A DNA stretch of 23,021 nucleotides from an uncultured Acidaminococcus sp. (GCA_900538365.1 UPXT01000034.1:1-23021); one strand, 5' to 3'; positions 1-8,079 are shown, numbered from the stretch's first letter. Program-made: numbers and translations. The notes: generated by a model from the letters alone, not told the origin.

Positions 1-27
1 GGTTTTTTATAGCTATAAGCTTTCCGG

Positions 28-52
28 AACCACGCCACTATGGCGTGGTTTT
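28..52 (+). terminator. Terminator-like hairpin at left edge
   Basis: A perfect 10-bp stem (28-37 with 41-50) with a 3-base loop is followed on the plus strand by a short T run (49-52). It probably ends a plus-strand gene that lies left of the window. The T run is short, so it may be a weak terminator; the other direction has no T run. Confidence 0.45.
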
Positions 53-62
53 CAAAACATAC

Positions 63-90
63 AAAAAGACCGCTGCAAAAAGCAGCGGTC
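63..90 (-). terminator. Rho-independent terminator of the ABC/ridA operon
   Basis: A 9-bp GC-rich stem (68-76 with 82-90, loop of five A on the plus strand) is followed on the minus strand by five T (67-63). It lies 13 bases past the ridA stop codon and closes the five-gene minus-strand operon. Confidence 0.85.
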
Positions 91-102
91 AAACGAAAGA
101 TC

Positions 103-483
103 TTATTTAACGGCAAAGGCCTCGATTTCCACAAGGGCACCTTTAGGAAGTGCTGCTACCTGGAAGCAGGCACGAGCCGGGCAAACGCCTTTAAAGAATT
201 CCCCATAGACTTCGTTCATAGGACCAAAATCCTTGATATCCGCAAGAAGGACCGTCGTCTTAACGACATTATCAAGGCTGCATCCAGCTTCAGCAAGGAT
301 ATTCTTGACATTCGTCAAGGACTGTTTCGTCTGGGTGACGATATCATCGCCAGCAAACTCGCCCGTCTTAGGATCGATAGGAATCTGACCGGATACATAG
401 ACCGTCGTACCGGAAGCTTCAATCCCCTGGGAATAGGGTCCAATCGCAGAAGGGGCATTTTTGGTAGCAATTTCTTTTTTCAT
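103..483 (-). CDS. ridA: RidA family enamine/imine deaminase
   Basis: A 126-residue RidA (YjgF/YER057c/UK114) protein. The family hydrolyses reactive enamine/imine intermediates, such as 2-aminoacrylate released by PLP enzymes, to keto acids and ammonia; it acts in the cytoplasm as a trimer. Family hallmarks seen: GPYSQG near residue 15, VSGQIP near 31-36, the catalytic arginine in CPAR (about R104), and the C-terminal VEIEAFA. The length is normal. The ATG at 483 is chosen because GGAGG lies eight bases upstream; the reading frame stays open to a TTG at 498, but that would place the ribosome site inside the gene. It is the last gene of an operon, only 15 bases after the ABC ATPase stop, which suggests a role linked to the imported substrate or simply to PLP-enzyme damage control. 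Confidence 0.93.
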   Translation of the reverse strand: MKKEIATKNAPSAIGPYSQGIEASGTTVYVSGQIPIDPKTGEFAGDDIVTQTKQSLTNVKNILAEAGCSLDNVVKTTVLLADIKDFGPMNEVYGEFFKGVCPARACFQVAALPKGALVEIEAFAVK

Positions 484-498
484 GAAAATTTCCTCCAA

Positions 499-1569
499 TC
501 AAGTGATAATATAGTTGTTTCTTTCGTTACCCAATAAGATTATATCACGAAAATCGAGATAAATCTCCTCTCCATCCTTCCAAGTATGGTACGCACCGCC
601 ATGGGTCATGACTCGGATCATACCAGCCACGGTCTCAATGCGATAGTCGACAGCATCTCCCATATAGAAACGATGCCGCACCGTACCCTTAAGCATCCCA
701 CCGTCCTTGGAAAGGCTTACATTTTCAGGACGGACGGCAATAATGCCATCTCCTTCCGGGATTCCTGCCTCATTAGGGAAAGAAACATCCGTATTCTTGA
801 TAAAGGCCCTGTCACCCCGCATCGCAGCAGGCACGAAATTGACAAGACCAATAAAATCGGCCACCATCTTATTGGCAGGATGGGTATAGACATCAAAAGG
901 ACGTCCAATCTGCTGGATTTCACCACCATTCATGACGACAATGCGATCGCTCATGGTCATGGCTTCCGATTGATCGTGGGTGACGTAAATAACCGTGATG
1001 CCCAGCTCTTTCTGGAGTGTCGAGATTTCAAAGCGCATGCTTTCCCGAAGCTTGGCATCAAGGTTTGAAAGAGGTTCATCCAAGAGGAGTAGGCCAGGAT
1101 GGGCAATAAGCGCACGGGCAAGAGCTACGCGCTGCTGCTGCCCGCCAGAAAGTTGGTTGGGATAGCGCGTCCCGTATTGGTCGAGGTGAACCATCTTAAG
1201 AGCTTCTTCGACACGGCGGGCCCGTTCATCCTTGCTGACACCTTGGATTTTCAAAGGATAAGCCACATTTTCTGCAACCGTCATATGGGGCCAAACAGCA
1301 TAAGACTGGAAAACCATGCCTATATCCCGTTTTTCCGGTGCCATGAAAAAGCCATCACTTGCACTGGAAACTACAGTATCTCCCAAGGTAATGGAGCCTT
1401 CCGTGGGACGCTCAAAGCCGGCAATCATCCGTAGGGTCGTCGTTTTGCCACATCCTGAAGGTCCTAGGAACGAGATGAATTCCCCATCTTTCACGTCAAG
1501 GTTGAAATCTCCCACAGCCGTTACATTTCCAAAGCGTTTATAAAGATGCTCGAGTTTGACTTGAGACAT
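499..1569 (-). CDS. ABC transporter ATP-binding protein (FbpC/PotA-like)
   Basis: A 356-residue ATPase that powers the importer encoded upstream; cytoplasmic, bound to the membrane permease. Seen: Walker A GPSGCGKTT (36-44), Q-loop Q88, signature LSGGQ (140-144), Walker B LLLLDE (160-165), D-loop SNLDAKL, switch H198, then a C-terminal TOBE-like regulatory region (about 240-356). Length and layout match the CUT1/iron/polyamine/2-aminoethylphosphonate group (FbpC, PotA, PhnT). An AGGAGG site lies 9 bases before the ATG. It follows the permease by 18 bases and precedes ridA by 15, so the genes are co-transcribed. The ATPase sequence does not reveal the substrate. Confidence 0.93.
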   Translation of the reverse strand: MSQVKLEHLYKRFGNVTAVGDFNLDVKDGEFISFLGPSGCGKTTTLRMIAGFERPTEGSITLGDTVVSSASDGFFMAPEKRDIGMVFQSYAVWPHMTVAENVAYPLKIQGVSKDERARRVEEALKMVHLDQYGTRYPNQLSGGQQQRVALARALIAHPGLLLLDEPLSNLDAKLRESMRFEISTLQKELGITVIYVTHDQSEAMTMSDRIVVMNGGEIQQIGRPFDVYTHPANKMVADFIGLVNFVPAAMRGDRAFIKNTDVSFPNEAGIPEGDGIIAVRPENVSLSKDGGMLKGTVRHRFYMGDAVDYRIETVAGMIRVMTHGGAYHTWKDGEEIYLDFRDIILLGNERNNYIIT

Positions 1570-1587
1570 AATTTGTTTTCCTCCTTG

Positions 1588-3270
1588 CTAAATGGCAATA
1601 TGCCCTTTTGACACTTTGTTCAAGATGAGGTTCCCCACCATGACAATGATAAGAATGATAACAGACATAACTGAGGCATTCTGCGTATCAGCATAGGTCT
1701 GCAGTTCGTAAAGAAGGACGCCAATGGTCTGGGTATCACTGCCATAAAGCAGGTTTGACATGGTCAATTCATAGAAGGAAGGCATAAAGATGAGGAACCA
1801 ACCCGCTACAATGGAAGGAGCAATCAGCGGCATGATAATGTCCTTGCAGATACGAAGCCAGCCCGCACCAGAGTTCAGTCCAGCCTCTTCAAGACTTGAA
1901 GAGACCTGGCTTAGGGAAGCAGCAATGGTTCGGACACTCATGGTCATGTACTTCACAAGATAGCTGACAATGAGGATCCACATGGTGGAATAAAGGTTTA
2001 AGCCGTAATTGCCCGAAAAGGTTATGATGAGGGCCAATGCAATAACAACGCTGGGCGTGCTGCCGCCAACCATCACAAGCAGGTCTGGCAGACTGCGCCC
2101 CTTCACGTTCGTTTTAACCGATAGATAAGCCACAAAAAGAGAAAGGATTGTACCAATTGTTGCAGCAATGAAGGCATACCCCAAAGAGCGCCAGATGCAA
2201 TCCAGGTACTGGCTGTTTTCAAGGACCGGCATCCATGCGTCAAAACCGAAATTATCAAGGCTGAGCCCTTTGGACATGCTCACCATGAAGCTTGTAATGA
2301 CAATGGACCCCAGTGGCAGGATCACGGCAATAAAAGCATAGACCGCTACAAGAATAGTCGCAAGACCTTTCCATCTTCCCAATTCAACCAAGGCTGGCCG
2401 GGTGCTTTTTCCGCCAATGGTTGTATAGTCCTTGCGTCCCATGAACCAAGTCATGAAAAAGAGCAGCCCGTTGGCAAGAATCATAAGCGATACGGCGAGG
2501 GTTGTCGCATTGCGGATACCGCTATCGTTCCCCATATAGACAAAGGATACAATGCGCGTTGTCAGGACTTCGATGTTTCCGGGCATGCCCACAATGGCCG
2601 GAATTCCGAAGGCAGAACCAGCCCCAATAAAGACCAAGAGACCGCCAGCGAGGATACTCGGCGCCATGAGCGGCAATGTCACATCCCACAGGACGCGAAG
2701 CGGCGAAGCACCGGAAACGCGGGAAGCTTCTTCCAGTGTGGGATCCATTTTTTCCATGGCACGGGAAATGGTAATAAAGGCAAAAGGGGAATAAAAAAGG
2801 GTCAAGACCCAGATAAGGCCACCTTCCGTATAAATATTAAAAGGGGCTTCGCTCAAGGAAAAGATGGTCTTAAATAGGTCATTGAGATACCCTACATCAG
2901 GATTAAGAAGCTGCGTCCAAGCAATGGCCCCAACATAAGGGGGAATCATGTAACTGGCAACAAGGATGGTCCGGAACTTTTTCCGTCCCGGCAAATCCGT
3001 CCGGCCGATAAGCCAGGCCAAAGGAAAGGTTATCAGGACGGAAAGAATCATGACGAGAATAGAGATTTTTGCCGTATTGGTCAGGGCCTTCATATTGACG
3101 GCCTGTCCATAGACAGAAAGATAACTTGACACATCCAGGTGTCCATCAACAACAATGCTGTCGATAATAAGTACAGCCAGAGGCAGTACAATGAAATAAA
3201 GAAGAATGAGGACAGATAGCGCGATGACCATAAACTTACTGTTAAGGCGCGGCATTTGATATCGTTTCAC
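1588..3270 (-). CDS. ABC transporter permease, two fused membrane domains (FbpB-like)
   Basis: A 560-residue inner-membrane permease carrying two BPD_transp_1 domains in one chain, as in FbpB/AfuB iron and 2-aminoethylphosphonate systems. About twelve hydrophobic segments are visible. Each half has the EAA loop that docks on the ATPase: about residues 180-203 (EEASRVSGASPL) and 460-486 (EEAGLNSGAGWL), each ending in a PLxAPS motif. The start is GTG at 3270, with AAGGAG 8 bases upstream; no better ATG fits. It sits 92 bases after the binding-protein gene, with a terminator-like hairpin between, and 18 bases before the ATPase. Because both membrane halves are fused, no second permease gene is needed. 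Confidence 0.93.
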   Translation of the reverse strand: MKRYQMPRLNSKFMVIALSVLILLYFIVLPLAVLIIDSIVVDGHLDVSSYLSVYGQAVNMKALTNTAKISILVMILSVLITFPLAWLIGRTDLPGRKKFRTILVASYMIPPYVGAIAWTQLLNPDVGYLNDLFKTIFSLSEAPFNIYTEGGLIWVLTLFYSPFAFITISRAMEKMDPTLEEASRVSGASPLRVLWDVTLPLMAPSILAGGLLVFIGAGSAFGIPAIVGMPGNIEVLTTRIVSFVYMGNDSGIRNATTLAVSLMILANGLLFFMTWFMGRKDYTTIGGKSTRPALVELGRWKGLATILVAVYAFIAVILPLGSIVITSFMVSMSKGLSLDNFGFDAWMPVLENSQYLDCIWRSLGYAFIAATIGTILSLFVAYLSVKTNVKGRSLPDLLVMVGGSTPSVVIALALIITFSGNYGLNLYSTMWILIVSYLVKYMTMSVRTIAASLSQVSSSLEEAGLNSGAGWLRICKDIIMPLIAPSIVAGWFLIFMPSFYELTMSNLLYGSDTQTIGVLLYELQTYADTQNASVMSVIILIIVMVGNLILNKVSKGHIAI

Positions 3271-3284
3271 TATAAACTCCTTTT

Positions 3285-3332
3285 CCGCTTGAAAAAGCGG
3301 GGAGACCAGAGGATGTTCCCCAGCTCCCCGCT
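3285..3332 (-). promoter_or_regulatory. Competing hairpins between binding-protein and permease genes
   Basis: In the minus-strand transcript a 9-bp GC-rich stem (3332-3324 with 3304-3296, 19-base loop) is followed directly by five T, like an intrinsic terminator. Its second arm overlaps a second hairpin (3300-3295 with 3290-3285, four-base loop) that ends next to the permease ribosome site. The two cannot form together. A likely role is partial termination or 3'-end protection, giving more binding protein than permease. Confidence 0.5.
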
Positions 3333-3362
3333 CACAGTCCGATGGCTGCGGAAGGTGATCAT

Positions 3363-4412
3363 TTATTTATCGAGGACACGAGCCCGGAATTCTTCCTTGA
3401 TTTGGGCTTCATTCTTAGTCAATTTATCCCAATCTACCTTAATGGCATTTTGGAGCAATTCCTTCAGCGTATGTTTGGATCCCTGCGGTTTTTCCACATC
3501 ATCCCGAACAGAATACATCCAACCAGCAGTCACGGCTTCCTGACCTTCTTTGCTGAGCCACCAATCTGTAAGAGCCTTGGCGCCGTCAGGATTCTTCGTC
3601 GCCTTGAAGATGCCAATCGGTGAAGAAATAAGGATGCACCCTTCCTTCGGATAAACGACTTCCAAAGGTTCCTTCTTGGTCTGCTGGAGTTTCAGCACAT
3701 TTTCTTCCAAGATGACGGCAGCCATATATTCACCTGTGAGAAGTTTATTTTGGATGGCACTGTTGCCTTCTTCAACACGGAGCCCATTGGCTTTCAGACG
3801 ATCAAAATACTCCCAGCCAAATTTATCAGCAAGAGCTCCAACAGCGACATAAGCGGTCCCGGACAGAAGCGGGTTCGGCATGGCAATACGGCCTTTATAC
3901 TTTGGATTTGTCAGGTCTTCCCAGCTTGTTGGAATATCTTCTTTCGCAATCTTATCCTTATTGTAGGCAATGATCATGTTGCAGACACGGACGGAAGTCC
4001 AAGCACCATCCTTATCCGTTTCCATGATATGATGCTTTATTTCAGGGGATTTGTAATCCAGAAGAAGTCCCTTTTCCTTGAGATAGATATAATAGGATGG
4101 GTCAGCCACCATGAGAACATCGTCGCTGATCTTATCTGCCTTGATTTCTCCGGCAATCTTTGTCTTGATCTTTTCTGTACCGCCTTGGAACCAATTTACC
4201 TTTAAGTCGGGGAACGCCTTTTGAACAGCTGGTTTTACACGGGAATTAACGACATCAGGGTACATGGACGTATAGACCATGACATTTCCCGAAACCTTCT
4301 TACCGCCCGAAGCGGCCTCTTTCTTGTCTCCGCCGCCACCGCAGCCTGCTGCAAGAAGGCTGCCGCAGGTAAGGGCAAGAGCTGCTAGTTTACACCATTT
4401 TTTCTTCATCAT
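3363..4412 (-). CDS. ABC transporter substrate-binding lipoprotein (Fe3+/phosphonate-type)
   Basis: A 349-residue extracytoplasmic binding protein that captures the substrate and delivers it to the fused permease. Residues 1-24 form a lipoprotein signal (MMKKKW, hydrophobic core, LAAGC with lipidated C24), followed by a Gly-rich tether and the mature fold from about residue 42 (VMVYTSMYPDVV). The fold matches type-2 periplasmic binding proteins of the FbpA/AfuA/PhnS group. The ligand may be ferric iron, a phosphorylated sugar, 2-aminoethylphosphonate or another small anion; the sequence does not decide, and the tyrosine pair of iron-binding FbpA is not evident. Two adjacent ATGs (4412, 4409) are possible; AAAGGA fits the first. 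A small 6-bp hairpin (4442-4458) lies between it and the dehydrogenase gene. Confidence 0.88.
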   Translation of the reverse strand: MMKKKWCKLAALALTCGSLLAAGCGGGGDKKEAASGGKKVSGNVMVYTSMYPDVVNSRVKPAVQKAFPDLKVNWFQGGTEKIKTKIAGEIKADKISDDVLMVADPSYYIYLKEKGLLLDYKSPEIKHHIMETDKDGAWTSVRVCNMIIAYNKDKIAKEDIPTSWEDLTNPKYKGRIAMPNPLLSGTAYVAVGALADKFGWEYFDRLKANGLRVEEGNSAIQNKLLTGEYMAAVILEENVLKLQQTKKEPLEVVYPKEGCILISSPIGIFKATKNPDGAKALTDWWLSKEGQEAVTAGWMYSVRDDVEKPQGSKHTLKELLQNAIKVDWDKLTKNEAQIKEEFRARVLDK

Positions 4413-4441
4413 GTAGTTTCATCCTTTCTGAAGTGGATTTC

Positions 4442-4458
4442 GCGGGAAACCGTCCCGC
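4442..4458 (-). other. Small hairpin between dehydrogenase and binding-protein genes
   Basis: A 6-bp perfect stem (4442-4447 with 4453-4458, 5-base loop) sits in the 52-base gap. No T run follows on either strand, so it is not an intrinsic terminator; it could stabilise a processed mRNA end. Confidence 0.35.
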
Positions 4459-4464
4459 CTCGGT

Positions 4465-5346
4465 TTATTTTTCTTTGTCAGCGTAGTAAGCAAAAAGCGC
4501 CTGCGTCCCTAAATTCCCCATTCCTTTTGCCTCGAGGGTCCGATATTCAGCAAGGACCTGTTTGAGGACGGGCAGGGTAAGCCCCATCTTGCCCGCTTCT
4601 TCATCGGCAAGATTCATATCCTTGATGAAGTGTTTCAGGAAAAAGCCTGGTGCGAAATCACCATGGACCATCTTGCTTCCAAAAGCATTGAGCTGAGCAC
4701 TGCCCGCCGCCCCGGTGGATACGGCAGCTAAAAGGGTATCCAGGTCAAGGCCCTCTTTTTTCGCATAGTTCAAGGCCTCACAAATGCCGCTCATGGCGCC
4801 GGCAATCATGATCTGGTTGGCCATCTTGGCATGCTGACCGGAACCAGCCGGTCCCATGTAGTTGATGTTGGTTCCCATACCCTCAAAGACAGGACGCATG
4901 GCCTGAAAATCCTGTTTCTCACCGCCAGCAAGGATGGAAAGGGTTGCGTTTTTAGCGCCCGTATCCCCGCCCGTAACCGGTGCATCGAGGACATGAAGGC
5001 CAAGGGCACTTCCTTTTTCGTGGAGTTCTTTTGCAAGGGTTGGACTTGTCGTAGTCATATCAATGACATATTGTCCGCGGTGGGCACTGGCGAAGATGCC
5101 CCCTTCTCCGAAATAGACTGCTTCCACATCTTTAGGAAAACCGACAATGGAAATCATGACATCGACAGCTTTGACGCAGGCAGCAAGTGTTTCATGAAGG
5201 ATAACCCCTTCGGATTCAAGGTCTGCAATCTTCTCAGCGTGCCGAGCATAGGCATGCATTTCATATCCCTTTTTCCCAAGGTTGCGAAGCATGGATTTTC
5301 CCATGATGCCCGTTCCTACAAAACCAATCTTCAGCAGTTCTGTCAT
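4465..5346 (-). CDS. NAD(P)-dependent 3-hydroxyisobutyrate dehydrogenase family reductase
   Basis: A 293-residue beta-hydroxyacid dehydrogenase related to GarR (tartronate semialdehyde reductase), MmsB and YihU. These enzymes interconvert a small hydroxyacid and its semialdehyde with NAD(P). Seen: N-terminal Rossmann motif GFVGTGIMG (8-16), substrate motif DAPVTGG (121-127), catalytic lysine K174 in GSGQHAKMANQ, and the all-helical C-terminal domain. The length is typical. The ATG at 5346 is chosen because AGGAGG lies just upstream; the frame runs open further, but across the promoter. It is the first gene of the operon with the ABC importer and RidA, so it may reduce an aldehyde derived from the imported compound. 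The substrate cannot be read from the sequence. Confidence 0.88.
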   Translation of the reverse strand: MTELLKIGFVGTGIMGKSMLRNLGKKGYEMHAYARHAEKIADLESEGVILHETLAACVKAVDVMISIVGFPKDVEAVYFGEGGIFASAHRGQYVIDMTTTSPTLAKELHEKGSALGLHVLDAPVTGGDTGAKNATLSILAGGEKQDFQAMRPVFEGMGTNINYMGPAGSGQHAKMANQIMIAGAMSGICEALNYAKKEGLDLDTLLAAVSTGAAGSAQLNAFGSKMVHGDFAPGFFLKHFIKDMNLADEEAGKMGLTLPVLKQVLAEYRTLEAKGMGNLGTQALFAYYADKEK

Positions 5347-5712
5347 ATGGAATTCCTCCTTTTTCCTCAGCACTTGTCCAAGGAATACCCTCATTATATA
5401 TAATTTGAATCGCTCTGGCAACGAATTATGCCTATAATTCTGATAATTACATCAGTCATCGCGTTTTTTTCCATTACACAGGATGCCTATACATCAAAAT
5501 TCTTAAAAACTCCCTGTAACATGGACACTTTGCTGAGGATAACTATTTTTTGTAACAAGCATCCCTGTTCTCCTTCTAACTTGGATAGAATAGTAAATCG
5601 GCCTTCGTTTTATATCATGTCCACTGTACAAAAACAAATTATAGACAAAGTGATAAATTATTGGTACGATATAATTGATAATTCTGTATTTTATATCAAA
5701 GGAGGCCTTTTC
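5347..5712. other. Divergent intergenic region, operon / gltS
   Basis: This AT-rich stretch holds the minus-strand operon promoter (5393-5421), a CTGAT-N6-ATCAG palindrome (5440-5455), and the gltS leader. No convincing plus-strand promoter was found: TATAAT at 5670-5675 lacks a well-spaced -35, and TTGGTA (5661) with TGTATT is poor. The plus frame is open from 5428 into gltS, but its predicted residues do not look like a protein. Confidence 0.5.
5393..5421 (-). promoter_or_regulatory. Sigma-70 promoter of the dehydrogenase-ABC-ridA operon
   Basis: TTGCCA (-35, 5421-5416) and a perfect TATAAT (-10, 5398-5393) are separated by exactly 17 bases. Transcription would start near 5386 and give a leader of about 40 bases before the ATG at 5346. 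It is the only strong promoter seen for the five genes. Confidence 0.75.
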
Positions 5713-7152
5713 ATGACCAGCAAGATCCTGCAAGAACTTCTCAAGAGTACCGCTTTCCTTGGTGTTCTGCTCCTTATCGGACTCTATCTTCGAGCCAAGA
5801 TTTCCCTATTTAGACGCTTCCTGGTTCCCGCTTCTGTCATCGGCGGATTCCTCGGACTTCTTTTAGGACCGGAAGTCCTTGGTCTTACGGGGTATTCCCC
5901 CATATCCCCTGAATGGAACAAGACGTGGTCCCTGCTCGCAGGTATTCTCGTGGTTCCCATGTTTGCCGGGATTCCCCTAGGAAACTTCGTCAGGAAAAAA
6001 CAGCTCGACCCCCAGGAAAACCGCAAGGAAGCCGCAAAGATTGCCATTGTGAGCGGCATTGCAAGCGGAGCTTTTGGCTTCCAGATCATCCTGGGCGTTG
6101 GACTTCCCCTGCTTTTTATGGCCTTTATTCCTGGTCTCGAATTTTATAACCAATTCGGCTACGAAATCTGTCAAGGCTTCAACGGCGGTCACGGCATGGC
6201 CGGCGCCATTGGGAGCCTGCTCATGGAAGGGGGTGCCTCCTACTGGGAACTGTCCCAGGGCGTTCTTACCACCTTTGCCACCATTGGACTGCTTGGCGGA
6301 ATCCTGCTAGGCGTCATGATCATCAACCGCGCTGCGGCAAAAGGGGAAACAGCCTTTTTGAAAGGGTCAGCCTCTCTTCCGACAGAAGATACCTATGGGT
6401 TCACGAAGGAAATAAGCAAACAGGGACAAATGGGACGAGAGACCACCCAAAGCGCCGCCATTGAACCGCTGACCGTTCACCTGGCCATTATCCTTGCCGA
6501 CTGTGGGCTGGCTTATTATCTGCGCGGCCTATTTGTCAAATATCAGATCATCGGACTTCAGGACGTACCCGTTTGGCCCTACGCCCTGCTTCTGATGTAT
6601 GCCGTCAACTATGGTATTCAAAAACTGCATTTGGAATGGATGATTGATGTTAAAGTCAAGAACCATATCTGCGGTATCTTTGCTGATTTCTCCATTATCG
6701 CTGCCATCGCCAGCATGCCTATCCGCGCCGTCTTGGATTATATTCTCCCCATCCTCGTCATTTCTGCGGCAGGCTTTGTTCTGGTCTACTATACGACCAT
6801 CAAGATGTTCCAATATTTCCTTCCCGACAGCTATCCTTTTGAACGAGGCATCCTCAGCTTTGGCATCAACACAGGCGTCATGATGACAGGTGCCACGCTC
6901 CTTAAAATCTGCGATCCCAATTTTGACTCTCCTGTTATGACGGACTACTCCCTGTCCTACGCTATCCGACAGGTCATCGAACTTGTAAGCACGCCCATCA
7001 TGTATGCCATCCTCGTCAAAGGGACAGCCATGGACATGCTGAAATTCGGCATCATCTATACCGTTTGCTGCTACCTGATTGCTTTTATTGGGAAAAAGCT
7101 CTATGGATCTTCCCGCAAGGAGAAGACGATGGAAACCGTTCCGGCTGAGTGA
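5713..7152 (+). CDS. gltS: Sodium/glutamate symporter family protein (GltS-like)
   Basis: A 479-residue inner-membrane carrier of the ESS (glutamate:Na+ symporter) family. About a dozen hydrophobic segments are visible. Family marks: RRFLVPASVIGGFLGLLLGP (about 34-53) and a re-entrant-loop motif GGHGMAGAIG (158-167), which matches GGHGTA in E. coli GltS; a related pseudo-repeat follows in the second half (TGVMMTGATLL). It is longer than E. coli GltS (401), mainly through a hydrophilic central loop (about 210-250) and the C-terminal end. The ATG at 5713 follows AGGAGG (5700-5705) by 7 bases. The gene stands alone, ending in a bidirectional terminator. Glutamate is the best guess for substrate given the glutamate-linked genes nearby; a related dicarboxylate is possible. 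Confidence 0.85.
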   Translation: MTSKILQELLKSTAFLGVLLLIGLYLRAKISLFRRFLVPASVIGGFLGLLLGPEVLGLTGYSPISPEWNKTWSLLAGILVVPMFAGIPLGNFVRKKQLDPQENRKEAAKIAIVSGIASGAFGFQIILGVGLPLLFMAFIPGLEFYNQFGYEICQGFNGGHGMAGAIGSLLMEGGASYWELSQGVLTTFATIGLLGGILLGVMIINRAAAKGETAFLKGSASLPTEDTYGFTKEISKQGQMGRETTQSAAIEPLTVHLAIILADCGLAYYLRGLFVKYQIIGLQDVPVWPYALLLMYAVNYGIQKLHLEWMIDVKVKNHICGIFADFSIIAAIASMPIRAVLDYILPILVISAAGFVLVYYTTIKMFQYFLPDSYPFERGILSFGINTGVMMTGATLLKICDPNFDSPVMTDYSLSYAIRQVIELVSTPIMYAILVKGTAMDMLKFGIIYTVCCYLIAFIGKKLYGSSRKEKTMETVPAE

Positions 7153-7170
7153 CCCTTTCTACCTATCTAA

Positions 7171-7209
7171 AAAGGCCGCTGCTTTTCACGCAGTGGCCTT
7201 TGTTTTTTG
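7171..7209. terminator. Bidirectional terminator, gltS / lipoprotein gene
   Basis: A 12-bp stem (7171-7182 with 7190-7201, one G-T pair) has T runs on both sides: GTTTTTTG on plus and TTTTTAG on minus. It ends gltS on plus and the convergent lipoprotein gene on minus. Confidence 0.85.
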
Positions 7210-7228
7210 TTAGAAAGGAGCCATTTTC

Positions 7229-8026
7229 TTATGGCAGGAGGGCCTTGACCTTATCAAGGAAGCTTTCTTCCGCCGCCGACTTTGACGGTACAATGGCAAG
7301 GGTCCTCACAATGTTCTTGAGCTTCCGCCCATCATCATTCCAATAGGCTTCCTCCTTCTTAGGATAGGAGGCCGTCAAGATATGGATGCGGTCATTATTG
7401 AGGAAGGTCCAGCGCAGGATGCGAACCGTCACAAGGGCAACACCTTCCTTTAGGATGGTCTTATCGTAGGCCGTAAAAAGATGCTCCACACCGTTTATGA
7501 TTTCTGTCTTCATCGGGCTCCAGTTACTATAAGTGACCGTATATCCGTCGGGAAGGCTCTTTCCATCACTGAATTTGATGCCATCCATGGTGGCTGTACC
7601 AAATTCCTTGAGGGCCTTTTCATCCATGCCTAGGTTCTGCCCATACCGAGGAAGCTTCATAGGGCTTCCCACGGTTTGAAACGTAATTCGTGCCGCATGG
7701 CTTCCATCCGCAAAAAAAGCCGCTCCTTGATCGGTTGTCACAAGGACGATGCTTCCTTTTTGGGAATATTGGGTCCGATCTTTTTCAAGGAGGGTTTTTA
7801 CATAGGGGTCCATTTCTCCAGATTCCATCTTTTGCCGGATGGCTTCCGTTTCCACAAAAAAAGCAGAAGGAACCGAAAACCGGGCATCTGGATCCAAGTT
7901 GACTTCAATCCAGCCCGGATACTGGACGGGCTCAATCTTGGGCACTGCCGCTTTTTCCCCGCATCCAGCTGTCAAAAGAGCCAGGACGCAAACAAGAAAA
8001 AAGAAGGGGCGCAGTATTTTTCTCAT
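7229..8026 (-). CDS. Lipoprotein of unknown function
   Basis: A 265-residue protein that I do not assign to a named family. Residues 1-22 are a clear lipoprotein signal (MRKILR, long hydrophobic core, LLTAGC with C22), so the mature protein is anchored in a membrane facing the periplasm. The mature part is mixed alpha/beta, with segments such as PGWIEVNLDPDARFSVPSAF, and a C-terminal stretch rich in Tyr/Trp (SYPKKEEAYWNDDGRKLKNI). The opening of the mature part, with a predicted strand and 'FSVP', resembles small extracytoplasmic proteins that follow a PsbP/'Mog1' pattern, but this is only an impression. ATG 8026 has AAAGGA 9 bases upstream. It is a single-gene unit with its own extended -10 promoter. 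Confidence 0.75.
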   Translation of the reverse strand: MRKILRPFFFLVCVLALLTAGCGEKAAVPKIEPVQYPGWIEVNLDPDARFSVPSAFFVETEAIRQKMESGEMDPYVKTLLEKDRTQYSQKGSIVLVTTDQGAAFFADGSHAARITFQTVGSPMKLPRYGQNLGMDEKALKEFGTATMDGIKFSDGKSLPDGYTVTYSNWSPMKTEIINGVEHLFTAYDKTILKEGVALVTVRILRWTFLNNDRIHILTASYPKKEEAYWNDDGRKLKNIVRTLAIVPSKSAAEESFLDKVKALLP

Positions 8027-8050
8027 AGAAATCCATCCTTTCCATGCGTC

Positions 8051-8059
8051 ATTATACCA
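8051..8059 (-). promoter_or_regulatory. Extended -10 promoter of the lipoprotein gene
   Basis: TGG-TATAAT (minus strand 8059-8051) is a full extended -10. A -35 match is poor (TTGCGC, spaced 19). The leader would be about 20 bases, just long enough for the ribosome site. Confidence 0.6.
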
Positions 8060-8079
8060 TGTTTTGCAAAATAAGGCGC

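Noticed and set aside
5430..5460. Fur box controlling the ABC operon as an iron importer
   Set aside because: TGATAATTACATCA resembles a Fur half-site, but the 7-1-7 symmetry fails; the CTGAT palindrome describes it better.
5428..5712. N-terminal extension of the GltS-like protein
   Set aside because: The frame is open, but residues are low-complexity AT-derived, the family start aligns with ATG 5713, and AGGAGG lies just before it.
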